A stretch of 64,000 nucleotides of DNA from Oxalobacteraceae bacterium (GCA_021768485.1 JAIZVZ010000009.1:1-64000), one strand, 5' to 3'; shown: positions 17,676 through 28,946, numbered from the stretch's first letter. Notes: generated by a model not told the origin, from the sequence alone. A program made the numbers and translations.

Positions 17676-18473
17676 TTAGTGCGGACCGTAGACCTTGTAG
17701 AAATAAACCATGGTCAGGAAGGAGCTGAAGGTGATCACCAGCGCGCGCATCCATTTTTTGTTAAGCTTTTTGGCAATGCTGCCGCCGATATAGCCGCCGC
17801 ACATGGCGCCGACAATCATCATCAGGCCCAGATCCCAGACGATATAACCCTTGATTGCCAGAATGATGACGGCGACCAGCGAGGACAGTGCCGAGATCAT
17901 GTTTTTCAGCGCATTGGCTTCCTGGATGTCTTCGATGCCGTTCAGCGTCAGGATGGTCAGCAGGACGATGCTTTGTCCGGCGCCGAAATAACCGCCATAA
18001 ATGCTGGCCACGAAATAGGCGGCAAAGCTTTTGACGGTCAATTTGGTCGACGGTTTGGAGGCCTTGATTTCGGCCTGTCTCGTGGTCAGCCACTTCTGGA
18101 TGGCGGGACCGAAGGCAAACGACAGCGTGGCAAAGCCGAGCAGATAAGGCACCAGGGTTTTGAAGGTTTTTTCATCGGTAATCGTCAGCAGGAATGCGCC
18201 GCAGATGGCGCCGCCGATGGCAATGACGGTCAGTGCGATCAGGCGCCGGCGATCGGTTTTGAGCAACTCCTGGCGATAGGTGAAGGTCGTCATCGCATGG
18301 CCCGGTGAAATGGCGACCGAGCTGGTCGCATTGGCCATGATGGTGTTCATGCCGCCGGCGACCAGCGCCGGGAAAGAGAAAAAAGTACCGCCGCCGGCCA
18401 CGGCATTGGCAAAGCCGGCCATGATCGATGCGGCAAATATGAATACCAGGTGAATTAGTGTCATTGATTGCAT
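17676..18473 (-). CDS. TauE/SafE family anion permease
   Basis: The product is 265 residues from ATG 18473 (MQSMTLIHL), chosen over an upstream codon at 18515 because the extra residues are polar and unlike the family. It has eight predicted membrane segments and the paired repeats AGFANAVAGGGTFFSFPAL and GGYFGAGQSIVLLTIL of the TauE/SafE (DUF81) family. Members export sulfite, sulfoacetate or other organosulfonates or small anions. No sulfur-metabolism gene is adjacent, so the substrate is unknown. Confidence 0.87.
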   Translation of the reverse strand: MQSMTLIHLVFIFAASIMAGFANAVAGGGTFFSFPALVAGGMNTIMANATSSVAISPGHAMTTFTYRQELLKTDRRRLIALTVIAIGGAICGAFLLTITDEKTFKTLVPYLLGFATLSFAFGPAIQKWLTTRQAEIKASKPSTKLTVKSFAAYFVASIYGGYFGAGQSIVLLTILTLNGIEDIQEANALKNMISALSSLVAVIILAIKGYIVWDLGLMMIVGAMCGGYIGGSIAKKLNKKWMRALVITFSSFLTMVYFYKVYGPH

Positions 18474-18789
18474 AGTGTTTTCTATTGGAAACTGTTGTGC
18501 GGTGCCAAGAGGCACTGCATAATTGATCTAAATCAATTTTAATCATTTTGCTTAAAAATAATCACTTGAGCAATGTGAATTTTGTTTTGAATTGTTATTC
18601 CCTATCGACGGAATATTTGTATTGCTTTTTTGATCATGGTCTGGCCGGCCGATATCATGGCGGGGCATGATTCGTGAAAACACTGCTGGCGCGGCGCGAC
18701 AGCATGAGGCGCGGGAATGGGCGTTGCCGGGAGGCGGCATTGAGGGCTGCGCTGTTCCGGCTTGCGGCTATTTGCTTGCAGCTATTTCT

Positions 18790-19983
18790 TTATGATTTGG
18801 CCGGACGGCGTTTGCTTTTCAGGCGAATCGGCGCCTGAAACACGCTCACCAGCCAGCGCGTCTTTTTCATCATCGGTTTTTCGATGCAGATGAAGGCGAG
18901 AAAGCCGCACAGAATCAAGACCGGGGTCAGCGCGACGACCAGTGTCCAGTAGGCGCTCACGCTGAGCGCCCGGGCTTGCGTGAGGCCGAGCACAAAATGA
19001 AAAAAGGTAAATAATAAAATGCCGTGCAGCAAGTAAATGCCGTAAGCGAATTCGCCTAGCGTGCGCGACGCTGCATGGGTCAGGATGCCGAACAGGCTGC
19101 TGCCCGAGGCAATCAGGGAAAAGGCAAGCCCCAGCAAGATCAACGGGCCCGGTGCGTAGGCCGAGGGAAAGAGAAGGACTGTGCATGCCAGGCAGGCCAG
19201 CACAAAAAGCGAGGCCAGCGGACGATGGGCAAAGCTGACGAAGGCCGGCAACCGGCATAGCACGGCCGCGCAGATGCCGCCCAAAAAACTCGATACCAGC
19301 ATCAGGTCGGGCTGGCCGTCGATGAAGTGGCCGATGCAGATGGCGGCCAATACCAGCCAGGGCAAAGGCGGCAGGACGGCGACAAACAGCGCCAGCAAGG
19401 GCAGCGAAAAATAAAAATACCATTCATAAGGCAGCGACCAGGTGACGCCGGCCATGATGCTTGTGGTGTGCAAAACGCCGTTGAGGTCGCCTGCGCCGCC
19501 GATGGTAAAGGTCAGCCATTGCATCATGCCGCGCAAAAGTTGCGATGGCGAATCGCGCAGCACGCCGCCCGAGAGCCAGGCGACGCAGGCAAACAGCAGG
19601 CACATCGCAAAAAAATACAGGGGAAACAGGCGGCATATTCTTGACGCATACAGATAGGCCCAGTCGAGCGGGCGTGTTCTGGCCTCGATTAGTTTTGAAA
19701 AAAACAGGAAAGCCGTAATCATGAAAAATAGCGCTACGCTGCTTTGCCCGAAATGCGTGTACAGGTTCGAGGGCGGCACGCTCCAATTGTCCGAGCGCAG
19801 AAAAAAATACCAGACGCAGCCGTGATGGAGAAAGACGAAAAACGCCAGATAGCCGCGCAGGCCGTCGATAGCCGCATGCCGGCCTTGCGCCGCGGGCGCG
19901 CCGCAGCGGCGCGCGATCAGGGCGGCGCTCGCCACGGCGAGCAATAATGCAAGGACTGCGGGAAGGGGGCTGACAGCCGTCAT
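18790..19983 (-). CDS. Membrane acyltransferase (acyltransferase-3/OafA family)
   Basis: The product is 397 residues with about ten membrane segments. IDGLRGYLAFFVFLHHG (about 39-55) is the conserved first-helix motif with the catalytic His, and FFMITAFLFF follows as the second signature. Family members O-acetylate surface polysaccharides, peptidoglycan or lipid-linked sugars using cytoplasmic acyl-CoA. No SGNH esterase domain is fused. It has its own AT-rich upstream region (19984-20060) and no evident operon partner, so the acceptor is unknown. Confidence 0.88.
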   Translation of the reverse strand: MTAVSPLPAVLALLLAVASAALIARRCGAPAAQGRHAAIDGLRGYLAFFVFLHHGCVWYFFLRSDNWSVPPSNLYTHFGQSSVALFFMITAFLFFSKLIEARTRPLDWAYLYASRICRLFPLYFFAMCLLFACVAWLSGGVLRDSPSQLLRGMMQWLTFTIGGAGDLNGVLHTTSIMAGVTWSLPYEWYFYFSLPLLALFVAVLPPLPWLVLAAICIGHFIDGQPDLMLVSSFLGGICAAVLCRLPAFVSFAHRPLASLFVLACLACTVLLFPSAYAPGPLILLGLAFSLIASGSSLFGILTHAASRTLGEFAYGIYLLHGILLFTFFHFVLGLTQARALSVSAYWTLVVALTPVLILCGFLAFICIEKPMMKKTRWLVSVFQAPIRLKSKRRPAKS

Positions 19984-20116
19984 CGGGAGCGCCGGTCGGA
20001 AAGACCGGGCAAAAATTGTATAGTTTTCAATTATACAAATTAATTTACATTTGTTACAACGCGTTTAAACGCCGTTGCAGCCGCAGCGCGGGCTTGTTCG
20101 GCGCGGTCGCGGCTGG

Positions 20117-21712
20117 TCAGCGATAGCATTCCTTCAGGCGCCGGTAAATGTAAAAATGGCTGCCCGGCCTGATTCTGGCGCTATCGCACGCCGGCTTGAA
20201 AGCGCGCTCTCTTTCGTTGTACAGCATGCGCACGATGAGCTCGCCGCCGCTGTTGCCGAACACATCCCACTGGATATTGGCCGCCATTGGCGCCACGTCC
20301 GCGCCGCGCCAGGCACTGTTTTGATAGCTGTACAGAAGCGCGCGCGGCAAGGGTGTCGACATCGATTCCAGCCCCAGCAGGGCGGCCAGCGGGATCACGG
20401 TTTCGGCATGCGCAAAGCGCAGCTTGGCCAGGTGCGCCAGATTGCCGGCCGCGATGGCGTCGATTTCGCCGAAAAAATCGTCGAGCAGGGTTTGCGCCAT
20501 TTTGTAATTGATGTCGCCGCCTTCGCGCGTGCCGGGACCTTTGCCGTAAAAGCCCAGCGCATCTTCGGTTTCGGCAAAGACGGCCGCTTGTGCCGGCTGC
20601 AGGTAACGCGTGAAATCGCTTTTTAGCTCAGCCTGCATGCCGGCCGCCGCGCCGTACAGTTCGTACAGCATCAGGGCGGCCTCGGTGCTCGATTCGATGC
20701 GGCTCTGGCCGTCGCCGCTCAGGGTATTGCTGAATTTGCCGTCGTCACTCGCAAATGTGAAGCTGCCGCTATTGGCTGCGCGGTAGCGGCCGTCGTCGAT
20801 GCCGGCAATAAAGGCCGGCGTGAACAGGCGCGCCAGCGCCGTGCGCGCGGCCTGCCGCAGGCGCGGCTGGTCGAGGATGGCCTGGCGTCTGGCGCGCCAC
20901 TCATCGCCGCCAAGCCAGCGCTGGTAGGCCTGGCTGGCGCGGAAGGTCTGGTAGAGCGGATCGGTCGCGTCGGCGACCTGGTCTTGCTTGCTGCTCAATT
21001 TATGGAAATACAGGAGGAAACGATCGGTGCCGGCAGGCCGCGAATCATGATGTTGTTCGGCGCGCGGCGCCAGCGATGGCGGATAGACGATGCGCGGCGC
21101 CAGATCGGCCTGCTCGGCCAGCAGGGAATCGATGAAAAACGCGCCGCTGTCGACGGCCCGATCCTTGCCCGAAGTAAGCACCACGATCTGGCGCGGCGCG
21201 CCGCCCGATGTCGCGCCGCCGTCGCGAAACAGTTGCGGCAAGCGCTGATGCAGGCGCCGGGCCAGCTGCCTGTGTTCGGCGATGCCTTGCATGGTTTCGT
21301 TGCCGTAACCGGGTTTGCTGATGCCGGCGACGCCGTAGCCGAGCAAGAAATTGGCCCGCATCATCTTTAATATGTCGGGGCCGAGGGCGCTGCCGAGCGC
21401 CGTCAGCTGCTGTTCTCTCTTGGCCTGCAGCCACAGATTGTAGAGAGCGAGGTCGGCCTTCATCGCCGTCAAGCCGCGCGAGCCATGGCGTGCCAGCATT
21501 TCGGTATAGACGGCGCGATAGCCGTCCGGCACCGCTTCATAACTGCCGATCGCCTGTTGCGGCGCATACGGGGTCTTGGTCTGATAGTGGCGGGCGGCGG
21601 CATTCGCCGCGACGCCGTCGGCGGCGCTGCACGGCGGCGCCAGAGATGCCGTCAACAGCATTGCCACCATCGCCGCCAAGGCGGCGCAAGGAAAAGAATG
21701 CATTCGTGTCAT
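20117..21712 (-). CDS. MINPP-like histidine acid phosphatase (putative phytase)
   Basis: The product is 531 residues with a signal peptide cleaved near residue 30, so a periplasmic or secreted enzyme. The catalytic motif RHGSR is at 75-79; the proton-donor motif is HAET at 435-438. HAE in place of HD is the mark of multiple-inositol-polyphosphate phosphatases within histidine phosphatase clade 2. It is expected to remove phosphate from inositol phosphates such as phytate. It lies 95 bp downstream of a TonB-dependent receptor on the same strand, consistent with one transcript for capture and breakdown of a phosphorylated or metal-bound ligand. Confidence 0.85.
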   Translation of the reverse strand: MTRMHSFPCAALAAMVAMLLTASLAPPCSAADGVAANAAARHYQTKTPYAPQQAIGSYEAVPDGYRAVYTEMLARHGSRGLTAMKADLALYNLWLQAKREQQLTALGSALGPDILKMMRANFLLGYGVAGISKPGYGNETMQGIAEHRQLARRLHQRLPQLFRDGGATSGGAPRQIVVLTSGKDRAVDSGAFFIDSLLAEQADLAPRIVYPPSLAPRAEQHHDSRPAGTDRFLLYFHKLSSKQDQVADATDPLYQTFRASQAYQRWLGGDEWRARRQAILDQPRLRQAARTALARLFTPAFIAGIDDGRYRAANSGSFTFASDDGKFSNTLSGDGQSRIESSTEAALMLYELYGAAAGMQAELKSDFTRYLQPAQAAVFAETEDALGFYGKGPGTREGGDINYKMAQTLLDDFFGEIDAIAAGNLAHLAKLRFAHAETVIPLAALLGLESMSTPLPRALLYSYQNSAWRGADVAPMAANIQWDVFGNSGGELIVRMLYNERERAFKPACDSARIRPGSHFYIYRRLKECYR

Positions 21713-21807
21713 TGGTCTGTCGTCATTGCAGACAGGGCGGCGGCGCAGTCATTGTGCGCCGCCGCCCTTGTTCCGCTCTAGTATTGTATAAGCGTCGCCG
21801 GCGCCGT

Positions 21808-23946
21808 TTAAAAATCGACCCGGGCGCCGAGGCTGACGGTGCGCGGCGAGCCGACGTTCAGATAGTTTTCATTATAAATCGTCCAGTATTTTCGGTTGGC
21901 AATATTGGAGACATTGGCGCGCAGGCTGACCATCTTGCCGCCGATGCGCGAGCGGTAGCTCAGGCCGGCGTCGAACAATTCATACGAAGGCAAGGTATGG
22001 ACATTGGCCGCATCCATTGCCAGTTCGCCCAGATACTGGGTGCCGGCATGCAGCACCAGGCCTGGCAGGCCATCCGGGCGCCACGTCATTTGCAGCGATG
22101 CCTGGCGGCGCGGGGCGCCGACTGCGCGCTTGCCGCTATAGCCGGCGGCGGCGTTTTGTAAGGTGGCGTCGAGCAGCATCAGGCCGCCTTCGATCGACAG
22201 GTTCTTGCTCGCTTGCACGACGCTATTCATTTCCAGCCCCTGGTAGCGGGTCTGACCGTCCTCGACATAGACGTTGGCGCTATTGGTGTACTGGGCGCCG
22301 CGTTCGATGCGGAACAGCGCCGCGCTGGCATTCCAGATGCCGTGTTCGGTCTTGATGCCGACTTCGCTTTGCTTGCTCTTCAATGGCGCGAAAGTCTGGT
22401 TGGCATTGGCGGTCGAGGTCGGCGCGACCGCACTCTGTTCGAGCGCCTCGACATAGCTGACATACAGCGTGGTGTCGGCGGCCGGCTTGTACATGACGGC
22501 CACGGTCGGCGTCGTCTGGTCGGCCGGGTAGGTGGCCGAGACCGTATTGTTGGTGTTGTAGGCGATATCCTTGAACTGCGTGTAGCGCAGGCCGGCCAGC
22601 AGCGACCAGTCCGAGCTCAGCTTGATGGTGTCGCTGGCAAACAGGGCATTTTGCGTCGTTTCGTCGTCGCGGTAGATGCCGCCGCTGTAATTGACGCTGG
22701 CCACCGAGATGATGGTCGGGTTGTACAGATTGCCGGTGCCCAGATAGGTCTTCGGCGTGACGACCGAGGACATCGAGACCAGCTGCTGGTTCATGGCGCC
22801 GGCCACCACCTCGTGCTGCAGGCCGCCGCTGCTGAATTTGCCCTGCACGCTGGCCTGCAGCTGGTCGAAGCGGTAGGCGTGCGATTCGGAGGTCACGCGA
22901 TCTTTGTAATTGCCGCTGTCGCTGGTGATGTAATACTGGTCTTTCTTGTAGATGCGGGTCGAATCCGACATGCGGTATGAAGCGCTGGCCGTCCATTGCG
23001 GCGCCAGCCGGTATTCCAGGCCGACTGTCGATTGCAGGTAATCGACATTGCTGCCGGCGCCGATGCCGTTGAGCTTGCTGGTGCCGCTGATCGGGGTCGG
23101 CATGGCGTACGAGGGCGAGATCACGATGTCGGTGCCGCCGACGGTATTGCGGCGCTGATAGATCAGGTCGAAATTGAATGCGAGTTCGCTGCTGGCGCGC
23201 CAGTCGAGGTTGACACCGGCCGCGTCGCGTTTGATCGAGCCGCTTTCTTCGGCCACGCCGCCATCTTCGTGCACCAGGTTCAGGCGGTAGCCGAGACTGC
23301 CGTCTTCGCCGGCGCGGCCGCCGAGATCGATATGCTCCTTGAGGGCGCCGCCTTGCTGGTAGCCAAGTTCGGCGCTAAAGCTTTTTTCGGTGGTCGGGCG
23401 TTTGCTGACATAGTTGACGATGCCGCCCGGCGAGCCGAAACCGTACATGAAACCGGACAGGCCTTTGAATACCTCGACGCTCTCGAACATTTCCAGCGGC
23501 ATTTCACTGCCGCGGTTGACGGTCGACAGGCCGTCGATCTTGTAGCCGTTCAAATCGTCGAGGCGCAGGCCGCGGATCTGGATGGTGGCAGGATGGGTGC
23601 TGATCGGCGGGCTGACGGCGGTTACCGCCGCGTCGTATTTCAAGACTTCGGAGACGCTTGTGGCCAGCCGGTCTTCGATTTCATCGCTGCTGACGGCATT
23701 GGTTGAAAATGGCGTGTCGAGTTCGGACTTGCGGCCGAGGGCGCCGCCGCTGACGCTGTCGCTGAGTTTTTTCTTTTCGGTGGTGGCCGTCACCACCACG
23801 TGCGACAGCGGACCGATGTCGTTGGCATCGTCGGTGGCGGCCAGCGCCAGCTCGGGATGAAGGGCGGCCGCGCACAGGCCGGCGGCCAGCAGCGCAGCGT
23901 GAAGTCGGGTGAGGCGAGGCAGACGGAGATGAGTATTCGCAAGCAT
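21808..23946 (-). CDS. TonB-dependent receptor (siderophore-receptor type)
   Basis: The product is 712 residues. A signal peptide ends near ALALA (about 36). A TonB-box-like HVVVTAT is followed by the plug domain (LDTPFSTNAVSSDEI, RGLRLDDLNGYKIDGL, GSPGGIVNYVSKRP) and a beta-barrel that ends in VSLGARVDF with the required C-terminal Phe. The plug most resembles FhuE/FpvA-like ferric-siderophore receptors. It takes up its ligand across the outer membrane using TonB energy. Placement directly before a MINPP-like phosphatase suggests the ligand may be an iron-phytate or organophosphate compound, an inference only. Confidence 0.92.
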   Translation of the reverse strand: MLANTHLRLPRLTRLHAALLAAGLCAAALHPELALAATDDANDIGPLSHVVVTATTEKKKLSDSVSGGALGRKSELDTPFSTNAVSSDEIEDRLATSVSEVLKYDAAVTAVSPPISTHPATIQIRGLRLDDLNGYKIDGLSTVNRGSEMPLEMFESVEVFKGLSGFMYGFGSPGGIVNYVSKRPTTEKSFSAELGYQQGGALKEHIDLGGRAGEDGSLGYRLNLVHEDGGVAEESGSIKRDAAGVNLDWRASSELAFNFDLIYQRRNTVGGTDIVISPSYAMPTPISGTSKLNGIGAGSNVDYLQSTVGLEYRLAPQWTASASYRMSDSTRIYKKDQYYITSDSGNYKDRVTSESHAYRFDQLQASVQGKFSSGGLQHEVVAGAMNQQLVSMSSVVTPKTYLGTGNLYNPTIISVASVNYSGGIYRDDETTQNALFASDTIKLSSDWSLLAGLRYTQFKDIAYNTNNTVSATYPADQTTPTVAVMYKPAADTTLYVSYVEALEQSAVAPTSTANANQTFAPLKSKQSEVGIKTEHGIWNASAALFRIERGAQYTNSANVYVEDGQTRYQGLEMNSVVQASKNLSIEGGLMLLDATLQNAAAGYSGKRAVGAPRRQASLQMTWRPDGLPGLVLHAGTQYLGELAMDAANVHTLPSYELFDAGLSYRSRIGGKMVSLRANVSNIANRKYWTIYNENYLNVGSPRTVSLGARVDF

Positions 23947-24306
23947 AAAAACCTATCAAGGAAAATGACCTGGCTTGGGCCTCGGGAGGGCAAGGCGGCA
24001 TCAAGGCTCGATATGACCGAGGCCAACGTTGTAAAGTGGCAAATGTTAGCAACCGTATATGACCGTAATATGACGGCCACGCCGATTGCGTGCGCCTGAG
24101 GCGGCGCGCGGCGGGCGGATGCGCAACGTTTCCGACCTCTTTTCATAGCCGTATGCGCGGTTTATTTCTGTAAATAAATGTTCCCGATAAACATTTGCAT
24201 TTCACGGGATAAGCACGCAGAATGGTGAAATAAAACAACAGACTCGTCCGTATCTACTCACCAAGCCCTGCCAGCCTTGCCGCTGTGTATCTGCAAAGGA
24301 AAGAGC
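23947..24306. promoter_or_regulatory. Divergent promoter region with two nested inverted repeats
   Basis: 360 bp between the TonB receptor and the hybrid kinase. It holds TTATTT-CTGT-AAATAA (24162-24177) overlapping AAATGTT-CCCGATA-AACATTT (24176-24196). These AT-rich palindromes are candidate operators; neither is a convincing Fur box. No gene is seen. Confidence 0.45.
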
Positions 24307-27300
24307 TTGAACGACCGATCAGAGCATCAGGAAGACGCGCAGAATGCTTCCACCCGTTTGCTGTCTCGCGTTTCGCCCCGGCCATGGCGGCGTGTCGCCG
24401 TTGCCGCCGGCTTGCTGCTTGCGGCCTCGGCCCTGCGCATCTGGCCTTTGCACAGTCTTGGCTCGAGTCTGGCCTGGCTGACCTTTTATCCTGCGGTAAC
24501 GTTGGCGGCAATTTACGGCGGCTTGTCTGCCGGTCTGTTTGCCACCGTGGCGGCGGCGCTGATCGTCGTTTTTCTGTGGCCTTTTCTGGTGGCAACACCT
24601 TTTATCGCAAATGGCGCGGGCTGGCTGGGCATGTCGGTTTTCATCTTGACCAGCTGCATGATCTCGGCTGTGGCCGAATCGATGCGCCGGGCCCGTTCGC
24701 GCGAGCGCCTGTACCGCACCTTGTTCGAGAGCATGGATGAAGGCTTTTGCGTGGTCGAGATTCTCGATGACCAGCTCGGCAATCCGGTCGATTATCGTTT
24801 TGTCGAAGTCAATCAGTCGTTTGAAAAGCATACGGGTTTCAAGGATGTGCTGGGCAAGACCATCAGCCAGGTATTGCCGACCCACGACGGTTACTGGCTC
24901 AAGACATACAGCACGGTGGCACGTACCGGCGAGGCGGTGCGCATCAAAAATCCGGCGGTGGCGCTCAAGCGCCATTACGATGTGTTTGCCTACCGCGTCG
25001 GCGGCGCCGGCAGCAAGCGCGTCGGTGTCCTGTTCAAGGATATTTCTGAGCGCAAACAGGCCGAGGACGAGCTGGCGGCGCGCGAATCGATTTTTGTCGG
25101 CATGCTCGATTCCATGCTGGAAGGCTGCCAGATCATCGGTTTCGATTGGCGCTACCGTTACATCAACGAGGCGGCGCAAACGCAAAACCGGCGCCCGAGC
25201 GCCGAATTGCTCGGCAAGACAGTGATGGAGTGCTGGCCCGGCGTTACCGGGACGTCTTTATATGCCATGCAAGAGCGCTGCATGACGCAGCGCCGCCTCG
25301 AATCGGCTGAAATCGTGTTCGATTTTCCCGACGGCGGTCGCGGCTGGTTCAAGGCGACGGTGCAGCCGGTGCCGGAAGGGATTGCGCTTTTTTCCGAAAA
25401 CATCACCGCGCGCAAACTGGCCGAGCAGGCCTTGCTCGAACGCGATTTCCGCCTGAGCGCAATTGTCGAAAACTCGCCGGCGGCCTTGTCACTCAAGTAT
25501 CCGGATGGCCGTTATGCGCTGGCCAACCCCAACGTCCAGCGCATTTTGCATCGGCCGGAACAAGACATCATCGGCAAGACCGATGCCGAACTGTTTCCGC
25601 CCGATGTCGCGCACCGCTTACGGACCAGCGATGAACGCGTGCTGGCCTCGCTCGAACGGCATGCGATTGAAGAATCATTGCTGGTCGATGGCCAGGTCCG
25701 CATTTTCATCTCGCATGTCTTTCCGGTGCTTGACGCGGCCGGTACCGCCCGCTTCATTTGCCGTATCTCGCTCGACATCAGCGATCGCAAGCGGGCCGAG
25801 GCCGAACTCAAATATCTGAACCAGGAACTTGAAAACCAGATCATGGAACGCACGCGCGAGGCGCTCGACTTGTACGATAACGCCCCGTGCGGCTACCATT
25901 CGCTGGCGGCTGACGGAACGGTTTTGCGCGTCAACAAGACCGAACTCGATATTCTCGGCTACGCCGCGCATGAGTATATCGGACGGCGTCTTTCGCAATT
26001 CATGACGGACGGCGGCCAGGCCGTCTTCGAGCGCCAATTCAAGCGGCTGCAGGAATGTGATGCGATCAGCAATATCGATTGCGACTTTGTCGCCAAGGAC
26101 GGCACCGTGATTCCGTTTCTGGTCAGCGCCAACGTGTTGCGCGATACGGCCGGCAATTTCATCTCGACCCGCAGCACCCTGATCGATAATCGCGAAAGCA
26201 AGAAGAATCAGCAGGAAATTACCGATCTGAACCAGTTTCTCAATGAAGTACTCGAAGTATTGCCGTTCGGCGTATTGGTCTATAACGAGCGCTTCGAAGT
26301 CGTCTTGCATAACCAGCTCTTGCTCTCGCTGCTCAATTATCCGCCCGAGCTGTTCGCGCAGCCGGTGCTGCGCCTGGCCGATTTCATCCGCCTGCACGCG
26401 CTGCGCGGCGAATACCGCGATGAGCCCTACGACGCGGTGCTGGCCCGTTTCACCCGCTTGCTCGGATCGAACGACAATGTCAGTTATGAGCGCTATCAGC
26501 CAGACGGCCGCTGTATCGATATCTACAAGCGGCGCATCGCCGCCGGCAGAATCCTGTTGACGTTTAACGATATCACGGCCCATAAATTGGCCGAGCAAAC
26601 CATCCGCGATGCCAAGAATACGGCAGAGGCGGCCACTGCCGCCAAGAGCGTTTTCATCGCCAACATGAGCCATGAAATCCGCACGCCGATGAATGCCATT
26701 CTCGGCCTGGCGTATCTGCTTGAGCGCCTGGCATTGCCCGGCAACGCCAACGAGATGATACGCAAGATCGGTCAGGCCGGGCGCTCGCTGATGGACATCC
26801 TCAACGACATCCTCGACTTTTCGAAGATTGAATCGGGCAAGCTGGAAATTGAAAATACGCCGTTCCGGCTCGGCGACGTGCTCGACAATCTGTCGACCAT
26901 CATGTCGGCCGGGGCCGGCGACAAGGAACTGGAACTGATTATTGCACCGCCGCCGGGCCAGACCAACCAGTTGCGCGGCGATGCCTTGCGTCTGGAACAA
27001 GTGCTGATCAACCTGACCGGCAATGCGATCAAGTTTACCGAGCGCGGCCATGTGGCGCTGGTGATCAGCGTGGTGGCCGAAACCGAGCGCCAGGTCACGC
27101 TGCGCTTTGCCGTGCGCGACAGCGGCATCGGCATTCCGCTCGAACAGCAGCAGGAAATTTTCGCCCCGTTTGCGCAGGCCGACGGTTCGACCAGCCGCCG
27201 TTTCGGCGGCACCGGCCTCGGGCTGACGATCAGCCGCCGGCTGGTCGAGGCGATGGGCGGCACTTTGCAAGTGGCCAGCGTCGCCGGCAGCGGCAGCGAG

Positions 27301-28599
27301 TTTTACTTTTCCCTGAGTTTCGAACGCGGAAAGGATGCCTGGCTGGCGGCGCCGGAAATGGCCAATCTCGCGGTGCTGGTGGCCGATGACAATCCGATTG
27401 CGCGCGAAGTCTTGCGCGGCATGGTGGCCGGCATGGGCTGGACAGCCACCGCGGTCGGCTCCGGCGAAGCGGCGCTCGAGCATATCCGCAGCCGGCAAAA
27501 GCAGCGCATGTCGAGCGAAGTGCTGCTGCTCGACTTTAAAATGGACGGCATGGACGGCCTGGCGACGGCCCGCGCCATCCGCCACGAGCTCAAGGATGCC
27601 GATGATCCCGTCATCATCATGGTCACCGCCTTCTCGGCCAATAAACTGCACGATCATCCCGATTACGGGCTGGCCGATGCCGTTTTGAGCAAGCCGATCA
27701 CCCATTCGAGTCTGTATAACGCCATCGCCCGAGCCCGCCGCGTGCGCCAGGGCGGCGCCGAACTGGCGCCGGGCCGGCATCATGTGCCGCGCTTGTCGGG
27801 CCTGCGGATTCTGGTGGTCGACGACAATGAGGTCAACCGCAGCGTGGCCCAGAGCATTTTCGATGGCGAAGGCGCGCAGATCACGCTGGCCAGCGACGGG
27901 CGGCAGGCAGTCGACTGGCTGCTGGCGCATCCGGAGCAGGTCGATATCGTTTTGATGGATGTGCAAATGCCGGTCATGAACGGTTATGAGGCGACCCGGC
28001 ATATCCGGCGCGTGCCCGTTTTGTCGGATCTGCCCGTGATTGCGCTGACGGCCGGTGCTTTTGCTGAGCAGCAAGATCTGGCCGACGAGGCAGGGATGAA
28101 CGGTTTCATTTCCAAACCGTTCGATGTCGATGCCGCTGTCGCCCTGATCATCAAGCTGGCACGGCGCGGGCAGGCCGCAGCGTCGCCGGCATCATCGGCG
28201 CCGGCCGTGCCGGCGCCGCGTACGGCAGGGCTGGCAGGGCCGGTGACGGGCGCCGATCTGCCGGGCCTGGCGGTGGGGCGGGCCATGGCGGCATTGCGCG
28301 ATGCCAATCTCTACCGGCAATTGCTGCGCACGTTTTTGCGCGATTATGCCGATAGCGCGCGGCTGATCGGCGCTTGCGGGCGCACCACCGAAGCGGCGGC
28401 GCTCGCGCATAAACTGAAAGGGGCTGCCGGCAGTCTTGGACTCGAGGAGGTGGCGGCGCTGTCGGGCGAGACCGACCATGTGCTGCGGGAAAACGGCGAT
28501 CCGGCCGAGTGTCTGGCACGTCTGCAGGCCGCGCTCGACACGGCGCTGACATCGATCCGCCTGTTTGCCGCGGCTGATCTCGATACGCTCGAGGGTTGA
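24307..28599 (+). CDS. Multi-PAS hybrid sensor histidine kinase with two receivers and an HPt domain
   Basis: The product is 1430 residues from TTG 24307, chosen because AAAGGA precedes it. An N-terminal DUF4118-like membrane module (about 25-125) is followed by at least four PAS domains (about 130-740), HisKA with the phospho-acceptor His 789 ([10 protein letters not shown]), the ATPase domain (GTGLGLTIS), a receiver with Asp 1076, a second with Asp 1218 (VLMDVQMP) and a C-terminal HPt with His 1368 ([12 protein letters not shown]). It can run a full phosphorelay and needs a separate output regulator, which is not in the window. It is divergent from the TonB receptor. Confidence 0.93.
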   Translation: MNDRSEHQEDAQNASTRLLSRVSPRPWRRVAVAAGLLLAASALRIWPLHSLGSSLAWLTFYPAVTLAAIYGGLSAGLFATVAAALIVVFLWPFLVATPFIANGAGWLGMSVFILTSCMISAVAESMRRARSRERLYRTLFESMDEGFCVVEILDDQLGNPVDYRFVEVNQSFEKHTGFKDVLGKTISQVLPTHDGYWLKTYSTVARTGEAVRIKNPAVALKRHYDVFAYRVGGAGSKRVGVLFKDISERKQAEDELAARESIFVGMLDSMLEGCQIIGFDWRYRYINEAAQTQNRRPSAELLGKTVMECWPGVTGTSLYAMQERCMTQRRLESAEIVFDFPDGGRGWFKATVQPVPEGIALFSENITARKLAEQALLERDFRLSAIVENSPAALSLKYPDGRYALANPNVQRILHRPEQDIIGKTDAELFPPDVAHRLRTSDERVLASLERHAIEESLLVDGQVRIFISHVFPVLDAAGTARFICRISLDISDRKRAEAELKYLNQELENQIMERTREALDLYDNAPCGYHSLAADGTVLRVNKTELDILGYAAHEYIGRRLSQFMTDGGQAVFERQFKRLQECDAISNIDCDFVAKDGTVIPFLVSANVLRDTAGNFISTRSTLIDNRESKKNQQEITDLNQFLNEVLEVLPFGVLVYNERFEVVLHNQLLLSLLNYPPELFAQPVLRLADFIRLHALRGEYRDEPYDAVLARFTRLLGSNDNVSYERYQPDGRCIDIYKRRIAAGRILLTFNDITAHKLAEQTIRDAKNTAEAATAAKSVFIANMSHEIRTPMNAILGLAYLLERLALPGNANEMIRKIGQAGRSLMDILNDILDFSKIESGKLEIENTPFRLGDVLDNLSTIMSAGAGDKELELIIAPPPGQTNQLRGDALRLEQVLINLTGNAIKFTERGHVALVISVVAETERQVTLRFAVRDSGIGIPLEQQQEIFAPFAQADGSTSRRFGGTGLGLTISRRLVEAMGGTLQVASVAGSGSEFYFSLSFERGKDAWLAAPEMANLAVLVADDNPIAREVLRGMVAGMGWTATAVGSGEAALEHIRSRQKQRMSSEVLLLDFKMDGMDGLATARAIRHELKDADDPVIIMVTAFSANKLHDHPDYGLADAVLSKPITHSSLYNAIARARRVRQGGAELAPGRHHVPRLSGLRILVVDDNEVNRSVAQSIFDGEGAQITLASDGRQAVDWLLAHPEQVDIVLMDVQMPVMNGYEATRHIRRVPVLSDLPVIALTAGAFAEQQDLADEAGMNGFISKPFDVDAAVALIIKLARRGQAAASPASSAPAVPAPRTAGLAGPVTGADLPGLAVGRAMAALRDANLYRQLLRTFLRDYADSARLIGACGRTTEAAALAHKLKGAAGSLGLEEVAALSGETDHVLRENGDPAECLARLQAALDTALTSIRLFAAADLDTLEG

Positions 28600-28946
28600 G
28601 CGCAGTTCGTCCGGCATGGCGTCATCAGCGATGAGGGGAGCGTCTGCCGCCGCGCTCGCATGCGCTGCGCCTTGCCTACAAGATTATTTTTCCGCAATTT
28701 TGCGAGATTTTAAATTTGTTGTTTGCGCTTGATCAATATCGATCTTGTGGCAGATCATAAGCTGTTCTCGGGCATCGCTTATGACTGTGTGCTTGATCTG
28801 ACTCCGTGCCAGTCGGCCGATTTGGCCTATATTCAATAGCGGGCCGATATTGCGCGGCCGTCCTTGCCTGCCGTCGCCAAAGGGACATGGCGACCTGGGG
28901 TTGGTTTTTGTCCCGCAACCAGCTAGATCAAAAGATGAGGAAAATG
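28600..28946. other. Intergenic region before the hsp20 gene
   Basis: 347 bp without a gene. It is AT-rich at 28680-28740, with repeated CTTGATC words (about 28730 and 28792) that might reflect a promoter or hairpin. No clean heat-shock sigma-32 promoter or RNA thermometer was recognised. Confidence 0.4.

Noticed and set aside
24162-24196. Fur box upstream of the TonB receptor
   Set aside because: The palindromes are AT-rich but do not match the GATAAT hexamer array; kept only as unassigned dyads.
25675-28074. 799-codon minus-strand frame opposite the hybrid kinase
   Set aside because: Antisense shadow of a well-supported kinase gene, with no start context or recognisable domain.
28600-28946. 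RNA thermometer (ROSE or fourU) before hsp20
   Set aside because: No pairing that hides the GAGG ribosome site could be drawn convincingly by eye; RNA folding would be needed.
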